This document shows positions 14,160-21,758 of a DNA stretch of 26,041 nucleotides, piece by piece (positions within the stretch are counted from its first letter, which is position 1; every line of letters starts with the position of its first letter). Under the pieces are notes generated by a model. It was not told the DNA's origin, made no database searches, and worked only from the letters and a program-made list of their open reading frames with translations. The stretch lies in the NCBI GenBank assembly GCA_031258625.1, contig JAIRMO010000130.1, forward strand, positions 1 to 26,041, written 5' to 3'. This DNA comes from Spirochaetaceae bacterium (lineage in GTDB: Bacteria; Spirochaetota; Spirochaetia; Treponematales; Breznakiellaceae). The position numbers and the translations under genes were made by a program.

Positions 14160-15515
14160 TCAATACCGGCGATTGTTGATGTTTTTCGCTATTTCCAGGA
14201 GTTTTTCCTGGTTATTGAGCGCCGGATCCTCTATCACCGCTTCCAGGAGTTCTCCCAAGATTATCCCCATAGAGGGCCCCGGTTTAACCCCCGCCGCCTG
14301 TAGATCCTTCCCCGATACGGCCAGATCCTTGAGGGTAAAGGCCCGGCCTTGGGCCAATACCTCCTCGATACGGTCGATAAATGGAACAAGAAAGTCCCCG
14401 CCGGGCTCTGTTCCGGTGGTGGCATAGGCGTCGGCCTTCCTCAATTCCAGGAGATCCCGAATTTTATCTTCCCCCACCCGGATAATGAACCTTCGTACCG
14501 CCGCGTCGCTCCAGATTTCTTCGTAAAAGAACATGTGTTGCCCAATCAGGTGAACCACCCCGTCTATAACGGCATTGGGATAACGGAACCGGGTCAGGAT
14601 GTTCCGGGTAAGCCGGGCGGATTCCCGTTCATGGTGATAAAAAGTCCATATTCCCGATTTATCCATTTTTCGGGTCAGGGGTTTGCCGATATCGTGAAAA
14701 AGGCTTGCCAGCCGTACTTGAAAGGCGGCCTTCTTCCGGGCGGAATAATCGCAGGCCAGGAGGGAATGGTCCAGCACGTCAAAGCGGTGAAACCCCTTCT
14801 GTTCAATACCCCGGCAATGTCCCAATTCGGGCAATAAAAGTTCCAGGAGCCCGGTTTTTTCCATAAGCAAAAAGGCGGTGGAGGGTGTCCCGGCGGCGAT
14901 GATTTTGTCCAGCTCATCCCGAATCCGTTCCGGGGCCACCCGGGCGGTGATCTCCAGGGCGCCGGGAATAGCCGCCAGGGTGCGGGATTCCACCTCGAAA
15001 CCCAGTTGAGCGGCGAACCGGACCGCCCGTAACGGCCGGAGCCCATCCTCACGAAACCGTGCTTCTCCCTGTCCCACGCAACGGATGACCCGGTTTTTGA
15101 TATCCTCCCCCCCGCCGAAAGGATCCAGCAGCGGGCCCTGGGGCAAGGCAAAGGCAAGGGCGTTCATGGTAAAATCCCGGCGGGACAGATCCTCCTCTAT
15201 GGCCGCGGCATACCGGACCTGATCCGGGTGGCGCCCGTCGGTATAGGAGGACTCGGTACGGAAGGTGGTAACCTCCAGGGAATGTCCCTTGTAGCGTACC
15301 GTTACGGTGCCGTGTTTTATCCCCGTGGGAATGACCCGCCGGAACATGGCCATAACTTCTTCCGGCAGGGCGTCGGTGGCAAGATCCCAATCCTGGGCCC
15401 TATGCCCCCGGAGCAGATCCCGAACCGCCCCGCCTACAAGATAGACTTTTTTTCCCCCTGCCCCAAATACGGCGGCCGCCTCTTTAAGGATGGGATGAAT
15501 AAACGGATTGCCCAT
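14160..15515 (-). CDS. cca: CCA tRNA nucleotidyltransferase
   Basis: A 451-residue class II nucleotidyltransferase that adds or repairs the 3' CCA of tRNA. The N-terminal signature is LVGGAVRDLLRG...DWDLATDA, with the metal-binding D-x-D at DWD. RRDFTMNALAFAL and EDGLRPLRAVRFAAQLGFEV follow. A C-terminal HD-like domain (HSLLACDY, ASLFHDIGKP, HHERESARL) is typical of the longer bacterial enzymes. Poly(A) polymerase of the same superfamily is the alternative; the overall pattern and the tRNA-Arg in this window without encoded CCA favour CCA addition. The start ATG lies 55 bp from the start of thiN, which diverges. TATAGT boxes precede the ATG closely, suggesting a very short leader. Confidence 0.9.
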   Translation of the reverse strand: MGNPFIHPILKEAAAVFGAGGKKVYLVGGAVRDLLRGHRAQDWDLATDALPEEVMAMFRRVIPTGIKHGTVTVRYKGHSLEVTTFRTESSYTDGRHPDQVRYAAAIEEDLSRRDFTMNALAFALPQGPLLDPFGGGEDIKNRVIRCVGQGEARFREDGLRPLRAVRFAAQLGFEVESRTLAAIPGALEITARVAPERIRDELDKIIAAGTPSTAFLLMEKTGLLELLLPELGHCRGIEQKGFHRFDVLDHSLLACDYSARKKAAFQVRLASLFHDIGKPLTRKMDKSGIWTFYHHERESARLTRNILTRFRYPNAVIDGVVHLIGQHMFFYEEIWSDAAVRRFIIRVGEDKIRDLLELRKADAYATTGTEPGGDFLVPFIDRIEEVLAQGRAFTLKDLAVSGKDLQAAGVKPGPSMGIILGELLEAVIEDPALNNQEKLLEIAKNINNRRY

Positions 15516-15536
15516 AAACAGATACTATACTATACT
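15508..15536 (+). promoter_or_regulatory. sigma-70 promoter of thiN
   Basis: TTGCCC (15508-15513), 17-bp spacer, TATACT (15531-15536); predicted +1 about 15543. The -35 box lies inside the first codons of cca on the opposite strand. It supports the downstream TTG start of thiN, because an ATG at 15508 would not be on the transcript. Confidence 0.6.
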
Positions 15537-15570
15537 TAATTTTTCACGAAAAGGGAGGAAGGAGAAAGCG

Positions 15571-16200
15571 TTGCGGGGTATCGCGTTTATTGGAGGGGAG
15601 GGGCCCGGGGCGGAACAGTGCCGGGTATTGACCCGGGGGGCTGACCTTATCGTCGCCGCCGATTCGGGACTTATCGCCGCGGAAGCCGCGGGGATTCACC
15701 CCGACTGGATAGTGGGGGATATGGATTCCCTTACCGAACCGGAACGTTTAAAAAAATATCCCCAGGAACGGATCCGGCAATACCCGGAGGACAAGGACTA
15801 TACCGATACGGAACTCGCCCTCCGGCTCCTTTGGGACCAGGGCTGTGATGAAACGTGGCTTTTAGGGGGAGGCGGGGGCAGGATTGATCACCTTTTCGCC
15901 ATCCGTTCCCTCTTTGAACGGGAGCCCCGCCCCCTCCGTTGGATCACCGCGGCGGATGACATCCATTGTATTACCCGGTCCCTATCCCCGGAACTTCCCC
16001 CGGGAAGCCTGGTTTCGGTTTTTCCCCTGGGCGCCGGTCCCTGGAAAGCGAAAAGCCGGGGGCTCCGGTGGCCTTTGGATGACCTGTCCTGGGATCCGGG
16101 CTTTTTCGGCATCAGTAATATCGCCGGGGAAGGGCCTTTTTCCATAAACGTAACGGAAGGCCGCTTCCTCGTGATCCTCCCCCTGGGAGCGGATAAATAA
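15571..16200 (+). CDS. thiN: Thiamine pyrophosphokinase
   Basis: A 209-residue enzyme that transfers pyrophosphate from ATP to thiamine. Diagnostic motifs are AADSGLIAAEAAG, DWIVGDMDSL, PEDKDYTDTELAL and LLGGGGGRIDHL, in the family order. The C-terminal thiamine-binding half (GSLVSVFPLG, SRGLRWPL, SNIAGEGPFSINV) is intact. TTG at 15571 is the chosen start: GGAGGAAGGAG (15554-15564) is well placed and a promoter lies just upstream. The open frame back to 15508 adds residues unlike the family. It suggests the cell can use salvaged thiamine directly. It is convergent with the membrane-protein gene at 16260-17060, with no obvious terminator in the 59-bp gap. Confidence 0.92.
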   Translation: MRGIAFIGGEGPGAEQCRVLTRGADLIVAADSGLIAAEAAGIHPDWIVGDMDSLTEPERLKKYPQERIRQYPEDKDYTDTELALRLLWDQGCDETWLLGGGGGRIDHLFAIRSLFEREPRPLRWITAADDIHCITRSLSPELPPGSLVSVFPLGAGPWKAKSRGLRWPLDDLSWDPGFFGISNIAGEGPFSINVTEGRFLVILPLGADK

Positions 16201-16259
16201 AACGCAGGCCATTATTTCCCCACAGGCGGGTAGTTTAGCGGGAAGTACCCCGGTTTTCC

Positions 16260-17060
16260 TTAATTGGCGTGGTTTTCAATGGCAAGGTATTGCAGCAACA
16301 CCGGATATTTGGTGAGCAATTCACCGTATTTGGTCAATTCGTCGAGCCGCAGGAGGGATTCAAGGTGTTTATCCGCCTGGACGTTTATTTCCGGCTGCAA
16401 AAGGGCCCGTTGCCGCTCCAGGTAATCCTTATACAGGGCCTGAACGGAATAATAAAGGGTTATATCCGGCAAATGGACCGCGTAAATGGAACAAGACAGG
16501 TTGTCCAGGTGAGGAAAAGCCCCGGCTATATCATTTTGTAGCCGGCCGGCGGATTCAAATCCCAAAAGTTCTTCGATGTTTTCTTCCGCTTCCACATAGG
16601 AGCGGATCCGTTGTATCGCAAAGTCCCTGATTTCTTCCGTAAGGCTGTTTTCATAGGCCCGTAAATCAGCTTCATCATTAATATTTTTCGTAACGATGAG
16701 GGAAGGAAGGGCGTCGGGCTTGAGGGTACAGGAAAGGGAACCCTTCAGTTCATAGGAAAAATCAGCCGTAAGACCCGACAGGGACGTATAGGCTGTTGCC
16801 GAGGGCAGGACCCCTTCAAACTGAAGGGAGACCTGGATGCGCTTTAGGGAATAATTACTGATAACCACATTGGTCGGTATCAATTTGTACCAGACCCAGC
16901 GGAATTTACCTTCCCGGATCAATTCCGGATCCACCCCGTGGGTCTTGGAGCGCATTACTCCATAACTGCCCGGAGGTACCGTTAATTGGACCCAGCCCAA
17001 AAAGAAGGCCCCCACCCCCAGGATAATAATAAAAAATAGTGCTATCCATAATTTTTTCAT
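16260..17060 (-). CDS. Membrane-anchored hypothetical protein, weakly SPFH-like
   Basis: A 266-residue protein. A single N-terminal transmembrane segment (WIALFFIIILGVGAFFLGWV) is followed by QLTVPPGSYGVMRSKTHGVDP, which resembles the entry strand of SPFH/Band-7 proteins, where V.pge.gv... precedes the domain. A beta-rich middle and a helical C-terminal half follow (YVEAEENIEELLGF; VQALYKDYLERQRALLQPE), also like SPFH proteins. The resemblance is weak and the function is unknown. AGGA lies 8 nt before the ATG. The upstream sequence is a run of TATTAT/TATATT boxes on the minus strand that could serve as a -10. The topology puts most of the protein outside the cytoplasm. Confidence 0.85.
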   Translation of the reverse strand: MKKLWIALFFIIILGVGAFFLGWVQLTVPPGSYGVMRSKTHGVDPELIREGKFRWVWYKLIPTNVVISNYSLKRIQVSLQFEGVLPSATAYTSLSGLTADFSYELKGSLSCTLKPDALPSLIVTKNINDEADLRAYENSLTEEIRDFAIQRIRSYVEAEENIEELLGFESAGRLQNDIAGAFPHLDNLSCSIYAVHLPDITLYYSVQALYKDYLERQRALLQPEINVQADKHLESLLRLDELTKYGELLTKYPVLLQYLAIENHAN

Positions 17061-17145
17061 AATAGTTTCCTGGAATTTTCCGGTATAATATAATAATATA
17101 ATAAGCCAAAAACATATTTAAAACAACCGGGGTGGTTTTAAAGTG

Positions 17146-17203
17146 CCGAAATTTAAAGTTATTAAAGGTTCTCCCTAAACCAAAATTTTGGGAAAGCATC
17201 GTT
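17146..17203 (-). repeat. Dispersed repeat family 2, copy 1 (minus orientation)
   Basis: Read on the minus strand, AACGATGCTTTCCCAAAA (17203-17186) and AACTTTAAATTTCGG (17160-17146) match the plus-strand copy at 21587-21656: 16 of 18 bases in the first block and all but a few in the second, with a shared GGGAGA between them. The spacing differs by about 10 bp. Neither copy codes for protein. An imperfect palindrome adjoins at 17117-17142. Confidence 0.5.
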
Positions 17204-17267
17204 AATTTAAGAAAAAAGCGGGTTTAAAATTGCTTTTTTCAAAGCCGGTTCCATTGGGCCGGAACTA

Positions 17268-17418
17268 TGGGGGGCATAGGCCCTTTTAGGCCCCTGGAGC
17301 GCGGCCCCCTGAGCCCACGGCGCCTTCTTTCGCCTACCCCACAGTGGCGAAGGGGAGAGCCGCGCGTTCTAAGGGAGCCGTGCGGTGGGGGCCTGAAGCC
17401 CCCCTATGGGGGTGCCGT
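17268..17418 (+). repeat. Dispersed repeat family 1, copy A (palindromic GC-rich)
   Basis: Positions 17275-17309 match 22578-22612 at 34 of 35 bases, and similarity continues (CGGCGCC..TC.TTCGCC..AGTGG, 15 of 17 in one block). The copy folds: GCGCGGC (17299-17305) with GCCGCGC (17359-17365), TTCGCC/GGCGAA (17329-17351), and GGGGGC/GCCCCC (17387-17403). It fills most of the 375-bp gap before the small membrane-protein gene. The gap also contains repeat family 2 and shows no gene. Confidence 0.65.
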
Positions 17419-17435
17419 AAATAAAGGAGTTGGGG

Positions 17436-17789
17436 ATGGGTATTTCCCTGCCCAAAAAAAAATCGATCCTCGTGATCCTGGTAAAACGGACGGTTGTCTT
17501 TTTTTTTACCATGTGCGTTTTTACGATATTTTTGTATGGGATAGGAACAATTCAGGGATTTATGGATACTACCCAGCACATAATGCTCCGTCTGACCATA
17601 ATATTGGGATTTTCCCTCGCGGTAGGATCGATTTACGGCATTCTTTTGGACCTTTGGCTTGTTTTTTACGAAAAAAAACGCCGCTTTTTTTGGGGCATAG
17701 GGGGGTATATCGGTATGGGATTATTCGGCGCGGTTATAGCCGCAGCGGCAACCTTTATTGTGGCGCTTTCCGGGGGTAATGGAATATGA
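17436..17789 (+). CDS. Small three-helix membrane protein, unknown function
   Basis: A 117-residue protein with three hydrophobic stretches: TVVFFFTMCVFTIFLYGIG, TIILGFSLAVGSIYGILLDL and GMGLFGAVIAAAATFIVAL. A basic start (LPKKKSILVILVKR) and a basic loop (YEKKRRFF) suggest inside-positive topology. AAAGGAG (17423-17429) is 6 nt before the ATG at 17436; the in-frame TTG at 17430 directly abuts it and is unlikely. No family is recognised. The stop overlaps the aroH start (ATGA), so the two are translationally coupled, which suggests a link to chorismate mutase expression if not to its activity. Confidence 0.8.
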   Translation: MGISLPKKKSILVILVKRTVVFFFTMCVFTIFLYGIGTIQGFMDTTQHIMLRLTIILGFSLAVGSIYGILLDLWLVFYEKKRRFFWGIGGYIGMGLFGAVIAAAATFIVALSGGNGI

Positions 17790-18157
17790 CCGGGGAAAAA
17801 AGGCTTTTTGCCCTTCGGGGGGCGACCCAATGTAAAAATGAGGAAGCGGATATCATCCGGCAAGTGGCGGCTCTGTATGATGAATTATTAACAAAAAACA
17901 ACCTGGGGGAAGCGGATATCGTATCGGTTCTTTTTTCCGTCACCGGGGATATTGACGCGAAAAACCCCGCCGCCGCCCTTCGTTTTTCCGGCCGGGCCGC
18001 AGACTTGGCCCTTTTTGCCGTCCAGGAAGCGGCGGTACCTGGGGGATTGGAACGGACGATCCGCGTACTTATCCATTGTTATCTACCGGAGGCCGGCCGT
18101 CCCCGTCATATATACCGTAACGGCGCCGAAGTCCTCAGGCCGGATCGGAGCGGTTAG
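17786..18157 (+). CDS. aroH: AroH-type chorismate mutase
   Basis: A 123-residue monofunctional chorismate mutase (chorismate to prephenate), matching B. subtilis AroH in length and motifs. R11 in LRGAT, E81 in QEAAVPGGLE, R93 in TIRVLI and Y110 in HIYRNGAEVLRPD correspond to catalytic Arg7, Glu78, Arg90 and Tyr108. The trimeric AroH fold is much rarer than AroQ. It is coupled to the upstream membrane protein by a 4-nt overlap, and its stop lies 9 bp from the convergent stop of the deacetylase gene. No other aromatic-pathway gene is nearby. Confidence 0.93.
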   Translation: MTGEKRLFALRGATQCKNEEADIIRQVAALYDELLTKNNLGEADIVSVLFSVTGDIDAKNPAAALRFSGRAADLALFAVQEAAVPGGLERTIRVLIHCYLPEAGRPRHIYRNGAEVLRPDRSG

Positions 18158-18166
18158 CGGTTTAAG

Positions 18167-19303
18167 CTAAAAGCCCGTTTTCGCAAAATCGCTGAAGAGG
18201 TAAAATTTCAAATTAAATTCCCGGGTGGTTTTTAAGAGATATTCCAGCCGCGCCGGTTTAATACCCCATGTGGCGGTATCGGAAATGTCATGGGTGGTAA
18301 AGGGGGCCACATGGTCTTTCCCCATGAATTTGGTGGTTAAAAGCATGAGGAACAGGGCCCGCTCAAAGGCCCCGTCCTCTTTAAAGAGGATATTGTCAAT
18401 GGCGGTTGAAACGATATACCCGTTAATCGCCTCCCCCCGGTATATACGAAAAAGCGCCCCATATCCCCGCTGGAGGCCGAAAAAAGGGGAAAGGGTCTCC
18501 CGCATCCAGGGCTCCGAAAGGCCGTAGGGATAGGCAAAGGAACCCAGGGGGATTCCCGCCTGCCTAAAATCATCGATCACCCCCAGGGTTTCGGAACGGA
18601 ACACATCCGGGGAAACCTTGGTCAAATTGAGATGGTGCAGGGTATGGTACCCGATATCATGGCCCCGGTTCCGGGCGTCCAGGCAAAAAGGGCACAATTC
18701 CCCCTGAACAAAAAAGGTTATTTTAGCCCCGTGGCGGTCGAAAAAGTCAAAATAAGCCTCCCAATCGTCCTGAAAGTTATCGTCCATGGAAAGCAGGACC
18801 CCCGCGTTATCCTCCTCCGGGGTCCAGAGAAAAGAATCGTCCCGTTTTTCCCCCCGGGAGGGATCTTCCACCGAAAAGGACACCAAAACCCCCCTCCCGT
18901 CCTGGGGAAGGGCGTTTTGCAGATCATAAACCACCCGGTATCCGTGTATATCCCCCGACACGGTGATATCCTCCACCGAACCGGCGGTAACGGATTTAAT
19001 TATTTCGGGAGAATTGTTTTTGACCTGTTTTACCGCCTCGTCAATGGTCATAACCGGTTCAAATTCCGGGACCCCCGCCGGCGGCAGGGCTATTTCCCTG
19101 ACCCTGGGGGGTATGGCGGGTTCAGGCACGGTTACCGGGGGCCCCTGGGTGGTACAGGAGGCCAGGGACGTAAAGACCACCGCCCACAACAAAACAGTCC
19201 GCCGGCGTCCGGCGCACCCCCCTTCCGGCCCTTGCGCGGCGGCTTTTGCCCGACTCCCGGACGAGTAAAAGTGATATTGCCGCCATCGATACATGGTTCC
19301 CAT
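18167..19303 (-). CDS. Lipoprotein polysaccharide deacetylase-like protein (CE4)
   Basis: About 378 residues. The signal anchor TVLLWAVVFTSLASC ends in a lipobox (LASC, cysteine ~51), so the protein is probably a lipoprotein. A Pro-rich spacer and a ~100-residue unrecognised region precede a CE4/NodB-type domain: VLLSMDDNFQDDW carries the catalytic/metal Asp pair (normally TFDDG), and HDIGYHTLHHLNL the H-x3-H metal site. FAYPYGLSEPWM corresponds to the later F.PPYG motif. The substrate could be peptidoglycan or a secreted glycan. The start is uncertain: GTG 19312, ATG 19303 and ATG 19294 are all in frame with no good Shine-Dalgarno. ATG 19303 is used, and all leave an unusually long ~35-residue extension before the hydrophobic core. 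A consensus promoter lies upstream. Confidence 0.85.
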   Translation of the reverse strand: MGTMYRWRQYHFYSSGSRAKAAAQGPEGGCAGRRRTVLLWAVVFTSLASCTTQGPPVTVPEPAIPPRVREIALPPAGVPEFEPVMTIDEAVKQVKNNSPEIIKSVTAGSVEDITVSGDIHGYRVVYDLQNALPQDGRGVLVSFSVEDPSRGEKRDDSFLWTPEEDNAGVLLSMDDNFQDDWEAYFDFFDRHGAKITFFVQGELCPFCLDARNRGHDIGYHTLHHLNLTKVSPDVFRSETLGVIDDFRQAGIPLGSFAYPYGLSEPWMRETLSPFFGLQRGYGALFRIYRGEAINGYIVSTAIDNILFKEDGAFERALFLMLLTTKFMGKDHVAPFTTHDISDTATWGIKPARLEYLLKTTREFNLKFYLFSDFAKTGF

Positions 19304-19367
19304 CTTTACCACTAATAGGTATGATAGTTCCTAAGGATTTTTAACATAAAACGGAAACTACCCGGAA

Positions 19368-19396
19368 ATTATATCAAAAGGGGGGTAAAATGTCAA
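19368..19396 (-). promoter_or_regulatory. Consensus sigma-70 promoter for the deacetylase gene
   Basis: On the minus strand TTGACA (19396-19391), 17-bp spacer, TATAAT (19373-19368): both hexamers are perfect. Predicted +1 about 19361, leaving a 5' leader of ~50 nt or more. Strong constitutive transcription is predicted. Confidence 0.85.
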
Positions 19397-19429
19397 TTTT
19401 TGACTGGTCAAAGTTTTTTGGAGTAGATG

Positions 19430-20692
19430 ATGGATATCCTGGATCAATTTTTTGATTCCCTTAAAGAGGCCCAGGGACAATTGGCCTCGGAGAACCGGCA
19501 AAAAAAAGACGCCGCCCTCGGATCCATGGCGGAGTTTATCGATGCCCGCCGGGGGGATATACTCCGGGCCAATGGGATCGATGTGGAAAGGGCCCGTTCC
19601 GGGGGGATGAAAGAAGCCCTGGTTGACCGGCTTTCCCTCAACGGGAAACGGATCGACGATATTATTGAGGGGATCCGCACGGTGATCCGCCAGGAGGACC
19701 CCATCGGCAGGGTCAGGGCGGGGTGGACCCTGCCCAACGGGCTTTTGGTGGAACAGATCACCGTACCCCTGGGGGTGGCCGCGATCATCTACGAATCCCG
19801 GCCCAATGTTACCGCCGATGCCGTAAGCCTGGCCTATAAGGCGGGCTGCGCCATCCTCCTCCGGGGATCCCAGGCGGCCCTGGAATCGACCCGGGCCCTG
19901 GTGGGGGCCCTCAAGGCGGGACTGGAGGCGGGGGGGGGCTTCCCCGGGGCGGTCGCCCTGGCGGATTCGGGGAACCGGGACGAGGTGGACCGGATCCTCA
20001 AGGCCCGAGGCCGGCTCGACGTGGTTATCCCCCGGGGGGGCGGGGATCTGATCCGCCATGTGGTGGATCAAGCCCGGGTCCCGGTACTCGAGACCGGAGC
20101 GGGGAACTGTCATATCTACGTGGAACCCAGCGCCGATATGAGCAGGGCGGTGGATATCATCGAAAATGCCAAAATCCAAAAGCCCGGGGCCTGCAACGCC
20201 GTGGAGACCCTCCTGGTTCACCGGGAAGCCCTGCCCCTCCTCTTGCCGTCCCTGGCGGCGCGGCTGGCGGGCAAGGCCGAACTCCGCTGTGACGGCCCCT
20301 CCAAGGCCGCGGCGGGCCTCCCCCCCCCGGGGCTCATCCTCAAGGACGCCCTCCCCGAAGACTGGGAGACCGAATTCCTGGATTGCGTCCTAGCGGTTAA
20401 AACCGTGGATTCCCTTGACGGGGCCGTCACCCACATCAACCGTTACGGAACGAAACATTCCGAGGCCATCCTCACCAACGATCTGGGGGCGGCGGAGGAA
20501 TTCGGACGCCGGGTAGACGCGGCCTGTGTGTATACCAACGCCTCCACCCGGTTTACCGACGGCGGCGAATTCGGTTTCGGCGCGGAACTGGGGATAAGCA
20601 CCCAGAAATTCCACGCCCGGGGGCCTATGGGGCTTGAAGCCCTGACCACGATAAAGTATCGTATAACCGGTCAAGGCCAGATACGGCCCTGA
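19430..20692 (+). CDS. proA: Gamma-glutamyl phosphate reductase
   Basis: A 420-residue aldehyde-dehydrogenase-fold enzyme that reduces gamma-glutamyl phosphate to glutamate semialdehyde, the second step of proline synthesis. Family landmarks are PLGVAAIIYESRPNVTADA, ILLRGSQAALEST, VIPRGGGDLIRHV, the catalytic cysteine C255 in QKPGACNAVETLL, and VYTNASTRFTDGGEFGFGAE near the C-terminus. Two ATGs (19427, 19430) abut. GGAG at 19420-19423 is 6 nt from 19430, which is therefore preferred. The gene precedes proB, the reverse of the commoner proB-proA order, with a 48-bp gap. Confidence 0.96.
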   Translation: MDILDQFFDSLKEAQGQLASENRQKKDAALGSMAEFIDARRGDILRANGIDVERARSGGMKEALVDRLSLNGKRIDDIIEGIRTVIRQEDPIGRVRAGWTLPNGLLVEQITVPLGVAAIIYESRPNVTADAVSLAYKAGCAILLRGSQAALESTRALVGALKAGLEAGGGFPGAVALADSGNRDEVDRILKARGRLDVVIPRGGGDLIRHVVDQARVPVLETGAGNCHIYVEPSADMSRAVDIIENAKIQKPGACNAVETLLVHREALPLLLPSLAARLAGKAELRCDGPSKAAAGLPPPGLILKDALPEDWETEFLDCVLAVKTVDSLDGAVTHINRYGTKHSEAILTNDLGAAEEFGRRVDAACVYTNASTRFTDGGEFGFGAELGISTQKFHARGPMGLEALTTIKYRITGQGQIRP

Positions 20693-20740
20693 TAATTCCG
20701 GCTGTAAGGAATTGCGGCTGTTTAGGTGTGTAAGGACGTG

Positions 20741-21529
20741 ATGATATCCCAGTTGATAGCGGATGCCCGTAAAATCGTGTTGAAATTCGGTTCCAACATC
20801 CTCGCGGACCGGGAGGGCCGGATAAATCCGGTGTTTTTAAGGGACTTTGCGGAGGGGGCCGCCGGTCTTATCCGGGGGGGTAAGCAGATCGTCATCGTTT
20901 CTTCCGGCGCCCAGGCCGCGGGGCTTTCCACCATGGAAAAATGGAGCCGCAAAAAGGATATCCACTACAAACAGGCCCTTTGCGCGGTGGGTCAGGTGGA
21001 ACTTATGGATGCCTGGCGCCGGGCCTTTGGGGGCCACGACCTGCGGATTGGACAGATCCTCTTAACCCAGGACGATTTTGGGGATCCCCTCCGGACGTTG
21101 AATATGCGGAACACCCTGTTTACCCTGGTAGACGAGGGGATAGTCCCGATCATTAACGAAAACGATACCGTGGCCGTGGAGGAGATCAAGATCGGCGATA
21201 ACGACACCCTGGCCGCCCAATCGGCGGTACTCTGGAGCGCGGATCTCCTGATCCTCCTCAGCGATATCGACGGGCTTTACGATAAAAACCCCAAGGAACA
21301 CCCCGACGCGGAGCTGGTAGACGAAGTTCGGGACATAACCCAGGTTCGGAGCAGGATCAGTATCGGCGGTACCAACAGTTTTGGTACCGGGGGGATCGCC
21401 ACTAAACTCGACGCCGCCCAGCGGGCGGTTTCCTACGGCATCCCCATGATCCTCGCCCACGGGGGGAAGCCTAAGGTTTTGGAGGCCCTCGCCGCAGGGA
21501 CCCAGCGGGGAACGGCTTTTTTGGCGTAA
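20741..21529 (+). CDS. proB: Glutamate 5-kinase, short form without PUA domain
   Basis: A 262-residue amino-acid-kinase-fold enzyme that phosphorylates glutamate, the first step of proline synthesis. The kinase motifs are all present: KIVLKFGSNIL, IVIVSSGAQAAG, PIINENDTVAVEEIKIGDND, LLILLSDIDGLYDKNP and FGTGGIATKLDAAQRA. The protein stops after the kinase domain, about 100 residues shorter than E. coli ProB, which carries a C-terminal PUA domain. ATG 20741 is taken as start (AAGGA 4 nt before); an in-frame GTG at 20726 lies upstream of that site. PUA-less glutamate kinases are known to be active, with altered proline feedback and oligomer state. Confidence 0.94.
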   Translation: MISQLIADARKIVLKFGSNILADREGRINPVFLRDFAEGAAGLIRGGKQIVIVSSGAQAAGLSTMEKWSRKKDIHYKQALCAVGQVELMDAWRRAFGGHDLRIGQILLTQDDFGDPLRTLNMRNTLFTLVDEGIVPIINENDTVAVEEIKIGDNDTLAAQSAVLWSADLLILLSDIDGLYDKNPKEHPDAELVDEVRDITQVRSRISIGGTNSFGTGGIATKLDAAQRAVSYGIPMILAHGGKPKVLEALAAGTQRGTAFLA

Positions 21530-21586
21530 ACCGGCGGGCGGACCGGGTTGACGGGGCGATCCGTATCCGATAGGCGCCCCCCTTAG

Positions 21587-21656
21587 AATGAGGCTTTCCC
21601 AAAACTTCAATTTTGGGAGACATGCTCTGCTTGTCCAGCAACTTTGAAATTCGCGG
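21587..21656 (+). repeat. Dispersed repeat family 2, copy 2 (plus orientation)
   Basis: AATGAGGCTTTCCCAAAA (21587-21604) and AACTTTGAAATTCGCGG (21640-21656) match the minus-strand copy at 17146-17203. This copy contains a hairpin TCCCAAAA/TTTTGGGA (21597-21618). It lies in the proB-proC gap, which also has a GC-rich hairpin GGGGCG/CGCCCC at 21553-21580. Confidence 0.5.
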
Positions 21657-21696
21657 CTTTGTAAGGTTGAAAGGTTAAAAGCCTGAAAAACTGCAA

Positions 21697-21746
21697 GAGT
21701 CTGTCCCAAAACCGTGCGCGTTAGGGCACAGTCTTGGGACAGACTC
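21697..21746 (+). promoter_or_regulatory. 13-bp perfect stem immediately before the proC ribosome-binding site
   Basis: GAGTCTGTCCCAA (21697-21709) pairs perfectly with TTGGGACAGACTC (21734-21746). A smaller GTGC/GCAC stem (21714-21729) lies within the loop. The proC Shine-Dalgarno GAAGGA begins one base later, at 21747. No T tract follows, so it is unlikely to be a simple terminator. It could modulate proC translation or be another dispersed palindrome. Confidence 0.55.
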
Positions 21747-21758
21747 GAAGGAAAAGAT

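Noticed and set aside
15508..15570. ATG at 15508 as start of thiN
   Set aside because: It falls in the -35 box of the predicted promoter and adds residues unlike the family; TTG 15571 has a strong ribosome-binding site.
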